64,000 bases of DNA from Micromussa lordhowensis (Eukaryota > Cnidaria > Anthozoa > Scleractinia > Lobophylliidae). The DNA is taken from assembly GCA_964020085.1 (NCBI GenBank), contig OZ026604.1, positions 21,767,886 through 21,831,885 of the forward strand. The letters run 5' to 3'. This document shows positions 46,345 to 56,880 of the stretch, in pieces (position 1 is the first letter of the stretch; the number at the start of each line of letters is the position of its first letter). The translations under genes and the position numbers were made by a program. A model generated the notes under the pieces. It had not been told where the DNA came from. It was given only the letters and a program-made list of their open reading frames with translations, and did no database searches.

Positions 46345-46425
46345 GTTGACTTGATAGCTCAGTTGGTAGAGCACTGCATCGGTATCGCAGAGGTCTTGGG
46401 TTCAAATCCAGTGAATCCAAGCCTG
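46345..46425 (+). tRNA. tRNA-like pseudogene in a gene C intron
   Basis: TAGCTCAGTTGGTAGAGCAC gives an intact D arm. CTGCATCGGTATCGCAG is the anticodon-arm region and GGTTCAAATCC the T loop. The T stem and acceptor stem do not close. It is the duplicate of the relic at 20343-20420, in the same intron. Confidence 0.5.
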
Positions 46426-46591
46426 ATGTTTTTTGTTCACGCTTTAATTTCACAACTTCATTTAAGTTCCTTTTAACTGCGATGATCAATCATGTCTTTT
46501 TTTCTCCGCAGTTCAGATATATTTTCTCAAACATAACAACGTAAGTTATTGCATTTTAATCCTTTCAATCTCATGTTGCAAAACTGAACAG

Positions 46592-46705
46592 ATATCGATG
46601 ATTGTGCAAGTCATCCTTGTAAGAACAATGGGACCTGCACAGACCGAGTGAATGGATTCAATTGCAGCTGCGCACCAGGATTTAATGGCACACAATGTGA
46701 AACAG
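46592..46705 (+). CDS. Gene C EGF exon 1
   Basis: 114 bases, phase 1-1: [38 protein letters not shown]. Six cysteines, calcium-binding start, hydroxylation and O-fucosylation motifs all present. First of three tandem EGF exons with a period of about 300 bases. Confidence 0.85.
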
Positions 46706-46886
46706 GTAGCTTTAGCTAAAATTCATTTCCCTTCATATGTTAGGAGATTGTAGTCTCTTTCTATGTCGCTTTCAGTGCTTTTATTTTTAAACTTCTTGAA
46801 AAGGGCAGAAACATATTTTTGTTGTCGCAGTTATTCTTGCTGTGGGTTCTATCGTATATAAACTGTCTACCTGATCCCCCTTACAG

Positions 46887-47000
46887 ATATCGATGACTGT
46901 GCAAGCCATCCCTGTAAGAACAACGGGACCTGCACAGACCGAGTGAATGGATTCAATTGCAGCTGTGCACCAGGATTTAATGGCACACAATGTGAAACAG
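46887..47000 (+). CDS. Gene C EGF exon 2
   Basis: 114 bases, phase 1-1, same repeat as exon 1. The hydroxylation aspartate (C-T-D-R) is kept here, unlike gene B EGF exon 2. Flanking intron sequence is also a copy of that around exon 1. Confidence 0.85.
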
Positions 47001-47193
47001 GTAGCTTTAGCTAAAATTAATTACCCTTCATATGTTAGGAGATTGTACTCTCTTTCTATGTCGCTTTCAGTGCTTTTATTTTTAAACTTCTTGAAAAGGG
47101 CAGAAACATATTTTTGTTGTTGAAGTTATTCTTGCTGCGGGTTCTATCGTGTATAACCGATTATCAACTTTCTACCTTATCCCTTTAAAACAG

Positions 47194-47307
47194 ATATCGA
47201 TGACTGTGCAAGCCATCCCTGTAAGAACAACGCGACCTGCACAGACCGAGTGAACGGATTCAACTGCAGCTGCGCACCAGGATTTAATGGTACACAATGT
47301 GAAACAG
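47194..47307 (+). CDS. Gene C EGF exon 3
   Basis: 114 bases, phase 1-1: [38 protein letters not shown]. The N-G-T of the other repeats is N-A-T, so the sequon and the O-fucose motif survive. The donor is GTAACC rather than GTAGCT. Confidence 0.85.
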
Positions 47308-47819
47308 GTAACCGTAACAGATAACGTGACGAACCTTAATAGTTCTTGTAAATAATAAAACAGCAATGTTCACAAACGATTGAGAACCAATCAGAAATTT
47401 ATTTCCTAGTAATTGACAGCCACTGGAAAAGGACGAACAACGAGAAAATCGTCTTAGACTTCCAAGAAACTAAAAAATAAACCTTCTATTGAGTTGCTGT
47501 GAACCTTTTGTCATTTTTTCCAGCAGAAATCTTTTAGTCCCTTCATTCCAGCAAATTTCCTTGTAAAAGTTTGCCTGTGAGCAAAAAAATTGCATGTAAA
47601 ATGTAAAAGGGTAAATGAAATTGTTGTTGTTGTTGCTAAACGCACTTGGGGGTGTAGTTCCAGGGTCATAACCTTCAATGTGAGGAAGGTTGGGGTGGGG
47701 ACAGATAAGGAATTAAACGGATGGATATGCCTTCGGGGCTGAGTTTACACCTTCTATGGCCAGCTGGAGAGGGAATGATGACACGAGTTATTTGAAAGTT
47801 AAGACAAATATTTTACTTA

Positions 47820-47881
47820 AGCGAGTGAACGTATTCAACTGCAGCTGCGCACTAGACTTGAATGGAACACAATGTGAAATA
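47820..47881 (+). pseudogene. Relic of a fourth EGF exon in gene C
   Basis: The 3' half of an EGF exon is preserved: RVNVFNCSCALDLNGTQCE. The 5' half with the first cysteines and acceptor is absent. The donor GT is changed (GAAATAGGATATG). It shows that the tandem EGF exon set was once longer. Confidence 0.7.
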
Positions 47882-47945
47882 GGATATGTCAATCGATCGG
47901 CAAATGGCAGAATTGTGGGGTAAATTCTAATAGAAAGTACTTGTT

Positions 47946-48155
47946 AACCCTTTACACCCTAAGAGTGACTTATAGATTTTACTCTGTCCAACGCCAGACG
48001 ATTTCACTCGCCCAAGGGAGACCCCTTAGGTCTTAAAGGGTTAAAAAACTATTTCCCCTAACCCTTTACACCCTAAGAGTGACTTATAGATTTTACTCTG
48101 TCCAACGCTAGACGACGTTTCTCGTCAAAGGAAGACCCCTTAGGGGTTAAGGGGT
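47946..48155. repeat. Two tandem copies of a short inverted-repeat element
   Basis: Each copy of roughly 105 bases begins TAACCCTTTACACCCTAAGA and ends in GACCCCTTAGG...AAGGGGTT or similar, so its ends are inverted. Copies lie at about 47946-48048 and 48058-48155. They are intronic in gene C. Confidence 0.65.
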
Positions 48156-48430
48156 TGAAGGTGTTTCTTTATTCCGTGCAAGTATCTTAGAAATGTGAAG
48201 ACTTTCGAGTAGAATTCAGGCGCCAGTTCGGCTAATTTATTTCATAACAAGTTTCGATTTATCAAGTTTTTTTTTCCGATTTTGTGTTTAGCTGTTTTTG
48301 TTATATCTCTTGTTACCGTACATAGTTTATTTCCGCCAGAATTCCTTTTCATGCTGGTACTAATGCACACTCAACCAGACGTTGTGACATAGAAATACAT
48401 GTACTAACACTTACATCCCTTTGTTTTTAG

Positions 48431-48559
48431 ATATTGACGAATGCGCTGCACAGGTCAACCCATGTGATGTTGTAGCAGACTCTGTATGCAAGAATACGGA
48501 TGGATCGTACAACTGCCAGTGCAAAGATGGATTTGTAAGAAACGGTCCTAATTGTGAAG
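48431..48559 (+). CDS. Gene C calcium-binding EGF exon
   Basis: 129 bases, phase 1-1, acceptor TTGTTTTTAG and donor GTGCAA. DIDECAAQVNPCDVV, SVCKNTDGSYNCQC, KDGFVRNGPNCE. Six cysteines with the D-I-D-E start and hydroxylation motif. It is almost identical to 25660-25788 of gene B. Confidence 0.85.
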
Positions 48560-48627
48560 GTGCAACGCAGTTTTTTCGTCATTAATTTGGATATCTTCTA
48601 TTTTGTTCTAATTGGCTACAGTTAGGG

Positions 48628-49457
48628 GGCTGGTGGGATTTGGTAGATAGTCTCTGTAGCATATGATGCCCGCCCCCTCCCTCTTAACCGGATATTTTTT
48701 CCTTGGCTCCCCTCATAAACCTAAAGTTTTTTGATGACCCCCCCCCCCCAAAAAAAAAAAAGTCAAAAGCAAAGCAAAAGGAATGATCAAGTAAAGTTTA
48801 CCTTATAAGTTAAACACAAAAACTGCAGTTTCAAAAAGTTCTTTCTGAATCACCGTTTTCACCTATGGGATATGTCCTTTGTGTACTCTGACTATTTTTA
48901 ACCCAACAATTGGCCTAACTAGGGGGGTTCGGGGGCATTCTCCCCCGAGGAAATTTAGAATTTCAGGAACTTCAGGAACGCTATTTTACGCCATTCTGGC
49001 AAACATTTTGTAACATTTGTAGATTAATTTACTGCAGTTTAAATTGAAAATAGTACAAATAATTTTTAAATATTTACATGTGCACTGGCCATGGTAATCT
49101 GTCTTTTCCTTTGATAAACAAGGTACTGTTTGTTGTTGGGAGTGAACATTCTCAAGTAGTTTTGAATTGATATTGTTCCATCCATTACAAACTAGGGGGG
49201 TCCAGGGGGCATGCTCCCCCGGGAAATTTAAGATTTTTAAAACCTCAGAAATGCAATTTTAGGGTATTTTAGTAGAAATTTTGCACCATCATAGTAGATG
49301 CTGTTATTACAACATTTTAGGGTAATTTTTTGAGTGACCCCCCCTTACAGACAATATTTGTTTTTGGCTGGCCCCCCTTTAAGGCCATTTTTTTTTTCAT
49401 GGCCCCCCTCAATCACATTAGCCCCCAATCTCATAAAAAATGAACGGTCCCTTATGT
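48628..49457. repeat. G/C-tract repeat insertion in a gene C intron
   Basis: This stretch is absent at the matching point of gene B (near 25855). It has several CCCCCC and GGGGGG tracts and repeated motifs: GGGGGCATTCTCCCCCG near 48930 and GGGGGCATGCTCCCCCG near 49206. It resembles a non-autonomous DNA element common in cnidarians, but ends and target duplication are not resolved. Confidence 0.5.
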
Positions 49458-49562
49458 ATGGACGAATGGTGACATTTAAGAACCTTCTATAACAAGTAGG
49501 CATGTAACAGATAAATAAACAAGAAATAACCTATACGATGTTAGAATCCACCACGTCTTTGG

Positions 49563-49720
49563 TTAAAATTCTTCTGTCGGTTTATCCAAAGTGGAGGCTA
49601 AACGTACCTTAAAATTTGGTTTTATCAAATGAGTTGATAATGTGAATTGGCCACCGTAAAGAGATTCGAAAGCTGGCGTTTCGAGCGTTAGCCCTTCGTG
49701 GGAGCGAATCGTGTGGAACG
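49563..49720 (-). mobile_element. Penelope-type terminal region fragment
   Basis: The minus strand reads ACGAAGGGCTAACGCTCGAA then ACGCCAGCTTTCGAATC, followed by GGTGGCCAATTCAC and an ATCAACTCATTTG block. I recognise this as the terminal-repeat region of coral Penelope-like elements. The GGGC/GCTC pair followed by GAAA is arranged like stem II and the GAAA box of a hammerhead ribozyme, with a degenerate CTGANGA box. No Penelope coding part adjoins it. Confidence 0.45.
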
Positions 49721-50776
49721 AGAGGACTTTGGAAAAACCACACGCCAAAAAAATGACTCCAGCCTTCCGAGGGGAGAATTTTTCGGGTCGTGCCGCTTCA
49801 AAACAAGTACGTATTGTTCCATATTGATGATACCACAGTATTATAAATCTTACTTGTTGCAGAACAAATCATACAGCCTTGCTTCTCCCTAAAGCTTCTT
49901 TTATTTGGTTTTATTGTGCTCAATAAGTGTACTTGTTCAGTACAACGTGATCTTGCGCTTCTAAACCCGAGTTAACGCTGTTAGAGCGTCTAGTTTCTTA
50001 TACTAAAGAGACTTTTTGACCTTTGCACTTTTGTTGCAAACATTGTCGTATATAAGCTCTAAAAACTTAATCTTCTACCCCGTCCAACACAAAATGATAC
50101 CCGCAGGTTTGACTTCAGAATCTGTGCGGGCAAGGTCTGATCTTTGCTGTAAATGCCATTTTAACCTTAGTTTAGGTACCGCTTTTGAGATTTTTTAAAA
50201 TGCTTGCATTTAATCAATTTTCGGTTCCTTCTGACTAAGGACGCCGTAGTGTCTTTGATTTTCCCTGCTCTGTGTAATTGTTATCTAACTTTTACGAAAT
50301 GTTGGTGCAAAGCAGTTCGAATGGACCTAAATACTGTGATATCATCAATATGGAACACCCGCACTTTTCGACGCCTGAATCGACCTTAAATCTCCCCTCA
50401 GATGGCTGAAGTAATTTTGGCGTCATTTAACAAAACAAGTCCTTTCGTTCCACAAAATAAAAATGCAAACTTTTTTCTGTCCCGAAGTTCGACCGTACCG
50501 CTCTTAGGCGGACTGCCACTTAATACCTTTTGCAGAAGCTATATTTGGGTGGTGCGATCCTTTTACAATCTTAATCCCAAGAAAGATGGAAAAGAAGACC
50601 AAATCATCCAGAAATGTTTGTGCATGACCGGAAGTAGATTAATTGATATAAAATGGAACAAAATGTACGAAGCAGCTAAATTCAAACTACAATTAACACC
50701 CAACAACACAGCACGAAAGAGGCTTCTACGGACGGAGAGGAGAGTTATTTATGTATTTATTTGTCTATTTTTTTAG

Positions 50777-51141
50777 TTGACAAATGTAAGAACTACCAAA
50801 ATCTGACAGATGCAGCTAGAAAATATGACAAGGTAACATTAAACCCCAGTCAGTGTGACGATGGACTCAGTGGCTGGTATCGTTTCCAAGGAGCCGCGGG
50901 CACAAAAATGGTGACCACATGTCCGTCGATGAACAGGTGTGGTTCAAATTTTCCTGCCTGGTTGAGTGACGATCATCCTACTGTGGCTGATGGCGAAATC
51001 CGAAAAAAAGTCTGCATTAATAAGTTTGACGACTGTTGCGGGAAAGCTTTGTTCATACGCGTAAAGAATTGCGGTTCCTACTATATCTACAGGTTATTAT
51101 CCCCAAGATTCTGTAACACGCGTTATTGTGGAACTGACTAA
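50777..51141 (+). CDS. Gene C terminal exon: D8C domain
   Basis: A TTTTTTTAG acceptor (phase 1) opens 365 bases to TAA at 51139-51141. VDKCKNYQNLTDAARKYD is followed by CDDGLSGWYRFQGAAGTKM, CPSMNRCGSNFPAWLSDD, HPTVADG, VCINKFDDCC, VKNCGSYYIYRLL and NTRYCGTD. It has the D8C set of conserved cysteines plus the WYRF and YYIY aromatic positions. It is uninterrupted, in contrast to gene B. The stop codon lies in the target duplication of a LINE inserted 5 bases downstream. Confidence 0.85.
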
Positions 51142-51146
51142 TCCGG

Positions 51147-51346
51147 NNNNNNNNNNNNNNNNNNNNNNNNNNNNNNNNNNNNNNNNNNNNNNNNNNNNNN
51201 NNNNNNNNNNNNNNNNNNNNNNNNNNNNNNNNNNNNNNNNNNNNNNNNNNNNNNNNNNNNNNNNNNNNNNNNNNNNNNNNNNNNNNNNNNNNNNNNNNNN
51301 NNNNNNNNNNNNNNNNNNNNNNNNNNNNNNNNNNNNNNNNNNNNNN
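51147..51346. other. Assembly gap (200 N)
   Basis: Exactly 200 N between the target-site copy after gene C's stop codon and the 3' region of the inserted LINE. The length is a round figure and may not be the true gap size. Open frames running through it are artefacts. Confidence 1.
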
Positions 51347-52815
51347 ACTAACCACATGTTTACATTGGACTACTTATCAGGAGTGAACCACTGGGCGATA
51401 GTCAGTGAATATTTTAAAGATTATAGAAACGGGACGAGGAGAAACATTTCCCTGGAGTGATTCTTGTTAATGGATATTTTCAAGGTTATATTTAACGAGT
51501 AATTTGTCGACAAACTCGTGAATGGAGATGGTTTTCCTATTTGTTTTGTTTGCATATATGTATTGGCGCATGGCTAAGGTGGTGTAGTTAAATTTCTTTT
51601 TTATTCGGGCATCACAAGTGCTAGAAAAGATGCCAAACAAGACTTCCTCGGTGGTGGGGAGGATCTGACATAGGTTTGTTTGGTTGAACCATTGAATGAC
51701 CTTTTGCACAAAGGTCTTAGTGAACGGGCATTTAATGAATGTGTGCTCCGCTCGGATGGAGTCTTTATCTCCACAGTACAGACATTTGTCGTCAGGCTTG
51801 ATTCCAAATCTGAACAGTTCTTTGTTTGTTACTATAATTCTATGGATGAGTTTGAATTGAAACTCTTTAAACTTAGTTTCCTTGCAGATGTTTTTTAAAG
51901 ACTCGAAAATCTTGCCCCAAGTATCGCTATTTATTGATAGATCTTAGCTCCAGCGTAGAGGGCCCGTATGGTCCTCGTTGTGAGTTTTTGCATCAAGCAG
52001 TTTATAAAAATCTCTTGACTTGGCCTTACCTAGATTAATTTGTACAGTTTCGCCCAGAGGGAAGATGTTATCATTGCTGGTGAAAAAAGGTTTGTTGAAG
52101 CCGTCGGTCTGTTTGGCAATGGAACGAAGATGCTTCGGGATGGCGCTTATCACTTGATAATATTGGAGAAAATTAGTTTGGCATGAGTATTTGAGTGAGA
52201 ATTCCTGGAATGTCAAGAAGTTGCCGCTTTCAATAAGTAGGTCTTTAATTGAAATAATTCCCTTTTTAAACCATTTACTAAAAAGAATCGGTTTGCCACC
52301 CACAAGTATTTCTTTGTTGTTGAACAAAACTATATCTTGTTTTTGGTAGTAATTATAAAGAGTTTTTAATTCATTAAAACTATCAAGAATTCTTTTGTAA
52401 AACGTCGGTAGGCCGTTGAAAAAAATCGCATCATAGTTGCATCTTAAAAGAAAGTTCAGTCCTCCCATTTTCTTGAGAAAGTGGTTAGGTATGGGGCACA
52501 AGTTCCTTTTATCAGAGGCCAGGATTCTAGGTATCCATGCTAGCTTTAAAGCCTTGAACATTATGTTGGGATCAGTCACACGGATTCCGCCCCTATCTGG
52601 TTCTTGATAAAGACCAGATCTTTTTATTTTATCTTTTTTATTTCGAGAGAAATTTAAAAGATTTAGTTTTCACTGTGTCCGCAATTCCCTGAGGAACCAC
52701 TAGGTTTGAAGCAGAATAGACAAGTTGCGATAATCCCAGGGTTTTTAGTATCATAGCTCTTCCGAATATTGTCAAGTCTCTTGCACCCCACACATCGAGC
52801 TTTGTTTGTAATCTT
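51347..52815 (-). mobile_element. L1/Tx1-type LINE, 5'-truncated, inserted in the gene C 3' flank
   Basis: Minus-strand reading from 52815 down: DVWGARDLTIFGRAMILKTL and LGLSQLVYSASNL, then VTDPNIMFKALKLAWIPRIL, and at the end IQWFNQTNLCQILP and RQYIYANKTNRKTISIHEF. This order is that of the C-terminal region of L1/Tx1-like LINE proteins (thumb region, then the C-terminal domain). The reverse transcriptase core is absent, as expected for 5' truncation. TGACTAATCCGG occurs on both sides (51135-51146 and 52816-52827), a 12-bp target duplication. Frames are broken. Confidence 0.85.
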
Positions 52816-52859
52816 TGACTAATCCGGTTATAGCATATGAGATCTGTTTCAGTTAGCTT

Positions 52860-53677
52860 CAGACTAGGTTTACACTAGAGGAGATTTTTCCGGATTCGTA
52901 AATTTTTCCGGATTCATCAATTTTGTAGTATTCGGATTCGTAGGTGTTTCCATTGAAAGGATATTCGGATTTCTAACCGTTTACACACGACGACAACTCC
53001 CGGAACATTCATGATGGAATGGTTAACAAGCTGTTTGTTGCCTCGACAACGAGAAACAAAATGCCACCAAGGCTAAGGATTGGGTGAGATAAACTGAAGT
53101 TTTCTTTCCACTCGCTGCACACGCTACTGTTGTCCAATATGTTGTCCTCCCAGGCGTTTGGTCTGCACTTATCCAGAACGTAACCGTCGACATTTTTGAT
53201 CGTGCCATCGTCGTCAACTGCGATAACCGTGTGGAGGATGTCAACATTGTTTGCGTCGATAATTTTGGTTTCTGAGGAATATGGCATTACCCATTATAGA
53301 AGTGATTTTCTGGACCTGTAACAGAATGAGGGAGACAGCGAACTCCGTCAATAGTCATCATTAATGTGACTACGACTGTGACTACATCACTAGATCCACC
53401 ATCTTGCTTCTACCGAAAACTACAAGATCGCAGGCCGAAAAATTTCTGGATTCGAGAGATAATCGTTTACACGACAAAACTATTCGGATTCAAAAGTGTT
53501 CGCATTCAAAGTCCCACTTTAAATTCGGGATTCAAAATCTCCGGAAACTTGACCAAACCGGGAGGTTTTATTTCTGATTCGTCCACTTGTATGTAAACGG
53601 CCAAATCAATCCGGTACTAAAACGTTCCGGATTCGTCACGAATCCGGAACAATTTCCTCCAGTGTAAACCTAGTCTG
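52860..53677. mobile_element. Terminal-inverted-repeat element downstream of gene C
   Basis: Paralogue of 27224-28029: starts CAGACTAGGTTTACACT and ends AGTGTAAACCTAGTCTG. It has an extra CCGGATTCGTAAATTTTT near the left end. Confidence 0.75.
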
Positions 53678-54496
53678 AGTTGAATAAGTGGCAGGACATT
53701 TAGATCAAAGTCTCTTGTAGTGCCAAATGGAACACTGTAACGCTGTACAGTGAGCTAGTAGATGAATAATAGTGATATCAATGCCAATAGCATTGGCAAT
53801 GTAACTAGCATTCCCTTAACGAAGTAAAAGGTTCACTAAAATTAAGATTGGCCATAATTTTGCACTTTTCGTCTTATACAAGAGCTAGGATATGTTTTTT
53901 GGGACTTTTTATTAGAAAAGGTAACGGCATTGAATCTAAGCAGGTCGATTTTAGTCGCCCTTCGAGCGCCTAATGTTGTCGGCAATTAGAGGAATTCACT
54001 TGTTCTTGTTTCTAGAGAAGGAAATACAGTGTGATTCCAAAAAAAAAAACTTAAAATTTGACAATTCCATCAATATTCTATCGTCTCTATGATTGGTGAA
54101 AAAGTGAGGGTAAAACAAAATTCATAATTTCCGTTTCTCAAGACAAGAGACTTTACAAAGCAATGTTTCTTGGTTGCACGGAACAACCATTAGGTTGTCT
54201 TCTGTTGAGAAAAAAACTAATCTTTTTGGTATTGGTTGATTCGGTTAAAAGTGGTTATTGAAATTTTAACAAATTGAGGCCAGTTTTTCATGCGTCAGTC
54301 CCGTTATTGATCATGAATTTCGTCATAACGTTGTCAAAGTAGCTGTGGATCCACTGAGACGAAAGCTGAATGGATCTGCAGACTACTTTGACAATCTTTG
54401 ACACTGACAAAATTAATTGGCAATAGCAGGGCAGACGCAGGAGAAACACCCTTAAAATTTTTTTTTACAACAACAAATTGTCAAAATGTCCCATAT

Positions 54497-54702
54497 TGTC
54501 GTGAAACTTGTTAGCGCACAGGAGGTTTTTGTTTATGTTCTGTTTGTATATAGTTCCGATGACATTTTATGATTGACAGCTGATCACGAGACTTTTAATA
54601 TAATTACACATGTGCTTTTCTGATTAACTAAGTTGTGAAATACTTGTCGTCGAATAAATACGTTTCAAATCAAATGGACTGCGAGAATTCTTATTCGATA
54701 CA
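54497..54702 (+). mobile_element. Solo-LTR-like insertion, 206 bp
   Basis: Copy B reads GTCCCATATCGCTCG; here 206 bases interrupt it. The insert starts TGTCGTGAAACTTG and ends ATTCGATACA, so it has the TG...CA ends of a long terminal repeat. It contains an AATAAA signal near its 3' end. CATAT can be read on both sides as the duplication, which overlaps the CA end, so the exact boundary is ambiguous. No internal retroelement is present. Confidence 0.5.
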
Positions 54703-55264
54703 TATCGCTCGACCCGTCATAAATTCTTGTGTCTGTCCGCTTATTGGCAATGAACCTAGCCGATAAGCGCGCGAGAATTTCTGCAGTTATTGAAAAAAAT
54801 ATTAGAGATTACTCGTTTTACTCGTTTTTTTAGCTGGTGTAGGTAAACTTCAGTTTTTTATGTTTGTTTAATTATTTTTGTTTGTTTTCGTTAGATTTGG
54901 TTTTATTTCAGTATATCCAGTGTAATCGACAATCAGGAATGCCTAAAGTTCGTTAGCAAACGTGTTTAGTTGTTGTCCAGTTCAGTTAAACAACAATAAC
55001 AACAAAATTTGGAAAAAAATGATGACATCCCAGACACAATAGAAATGAAAACAGCAAATGTAATCAATTTTGCATAAAAGTTTGTATAATAACGTCTCGT
55101 CACTTTTTCTGGGCAGCCCAACCTAGTCTCTACAGTATGAACAGACCAAAGTGGCTTAACCAACCAGTTTTTAAAAGAGAAACTTTTAATTTTTTTTTTT
55201 TAATTTCAAGTTAAATACTCTAGTATAGTAATATGCTTCTTCTGAAAGTTTTACAATCATACAC

Positions 55265-55400
55265 TTAGCCTGCAAGCAGGCTCACTTGTTGTTGTAGGCC
55301 CACGGGAAAACGCGAAAGGGCGACGGAGGGCGGGGAGAATGGGGCCTTTTCGGTTTTTCCCGTGGGCCTACAACAACAAGTGAGCCTGCTCGCAGGCTAA
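55265..55400. mobile_element. Palindromic MITE, 136 bp
   Basis: Inverted arms of about 46 bases begin TTAGCCTGCAAGCAGGCTC and end GAGCCTGCTCGCAGGCTAA. The target CATACAC lies on both sides (55258-55264 and 55401-55407). Copy B has a single CATACAC at the matching site near 29783. It is therefore a clear recent insertion in copy C. Confidence 0.85.
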
Positions 55401-56589
55401 CATACACTAAACGCTTGTATTTAAACCACACTAGCGGATATTTTTAAGGACACAAACCATAAAGGTTTGGTCGGATCTACGAAAGGGAGCAGTTGTATGT
55501 AAGCAGTCCACCTATAGAGATCTGGATGGAAAATTTTGTGAGCTGCGTGCTACTTGAGGGACGATTAACACGTGATTCGATTGATTAAATTAAAAGTACA
55601 GACTGCAATCTCGATAGTTCAGACAGTTGTTCCATCCATTCTGTAAATATATGTTAACTCATGTACACGTTTCAATATTAACTCATGTACACGTTTCAAT
55701 ATTAAACTGAATAAAATTCGTTAAAAGTAGTCGTTTGCGAAGTGGAGTCTTGGACTACAGGTATCTATTATGCCATGTTGTCAATGCTGCTCATCTAAAT
55801 TACCTTCGAATAGAACCAATCAAAATAAAACGTTTTGCTTATCGCACCGTTGCTAGCGGCTACAACGAGCCAAGAAAACAATTCATTAAGAGTTCCTCCG
55901 GCCTTTTTCCATTCAGCCTAGCGCATGATTTTATAGATTTTAGTACAATACTTGGATACCATAAGAAACAAACTTTGATTCGAATTTGTTCAACTTTTCG
56001 ACAGTTTTGCTAGATATATTAGTGATGCAATGTTTTCGACTTATTCCCAGGACGGCTTTATTGTTTAAAGAGTAAGGCACGTCGTTCCCGGTGTTGTGGC
56101 CTGGCCTTGTCTCATGGGTTGGTGCTCCACATAGGGCTAACATCATTGCACCTTTCCTTCTTGGACAGAATTGTCCAAGAAAAATGACTATGACTATGAC
56201 ATATATACGAGCCTTCTCTAGACGACAGACGTTTAGCAAGGACGACCGTGACAGATTGCAACGGCTACCGGAAACTACAAATGACTTCCGTCAATATTCT
56301 GCGCATGTCCGTGATGTTCGCTCACCGTCGTCAACTCCGTGGCGATCGGGAATTAAATTCCCATTCAGTGCGTGCTTACCAAGGGTTAAACTGCTAACTC
56401 GCAAAATGGTATACATGTGGTTGATGGTTGTAGGTTTGCGTCTAGAACGGCCTAGCCCCCCACCACCACCCGCACCCCGCCCCCCCACCCCGCCCCCCCC
56501 ACCCCGCCGAAACCAAGAGTGACATAATAACATGTAGCATAGCATTTTTAAAATTACGAAAAAGACAATGTTTTTTCCAAAAAACAAAA

Positions 56590-56880
56590 TAAAACGCGTT
56601 GCAAAGGGCAGTATTTTCTTTTGTGTGGTTTTATTTTTCTTCTCTAGCGACATTTTTCAATCAGAGAATTTGATCTGTGAAAGATAATTTTCTACAATTC
56701 AAGCTGGGTAATCTCTATTCTGCTGGCGTGTTTTCCTCAGAAGCAAATTGAGAGGAATTTATTCTTAGAAGCCGTAACGCTTTTCTTTTATAAAGCCTTT
56801 CCTGACGACTGGTGTGTCACACGAATAGAAGTTCGTGTCTTGAAAGGTCTCTGTAGGTTTGAAATGTTTTCGAAAATTTA
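56590..56880 (-). mobile_element. Penelope-like fragment at the end of the second segmental copy
   Basis: The minus strand reads KHFKPTETFQDTNFYSCDTP and VVRKGFIKEKRYGF, the Penelope-like RT C-terminal region. It aligns with 32270-32560. In this copy the sequence equivalent to about 30940-32260 is missing, so the fragment directly follows the unit remnant. Confidence 0.7.

Larger units (their letters stand above)
53678..56515 (+). other. Duplicated 3' flank of gene C
   Basis: Aligns with 28030-30854. No gene is recognised. Differences from copy B are a solo-LTR-like insertion (54497-54702), a palindromic MITE (55265-55400) and a short tandem repeat of CTCATGTACACGTTTCAATA near 55655-55705. 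A foldback core lies at 54316-54414. Confidence 0.6.

Noticed and set aside
50402..50776. A 124-residue open frame directly upstream of the gene C D8C exon.
   Set aside because: It is intron sequence; the gene B copy is interrupted, and the frame ends at the acceptor tract.
51053..51460. Three open frames across the run of N.
   Set aside because: Their length is created by undetermined bases.
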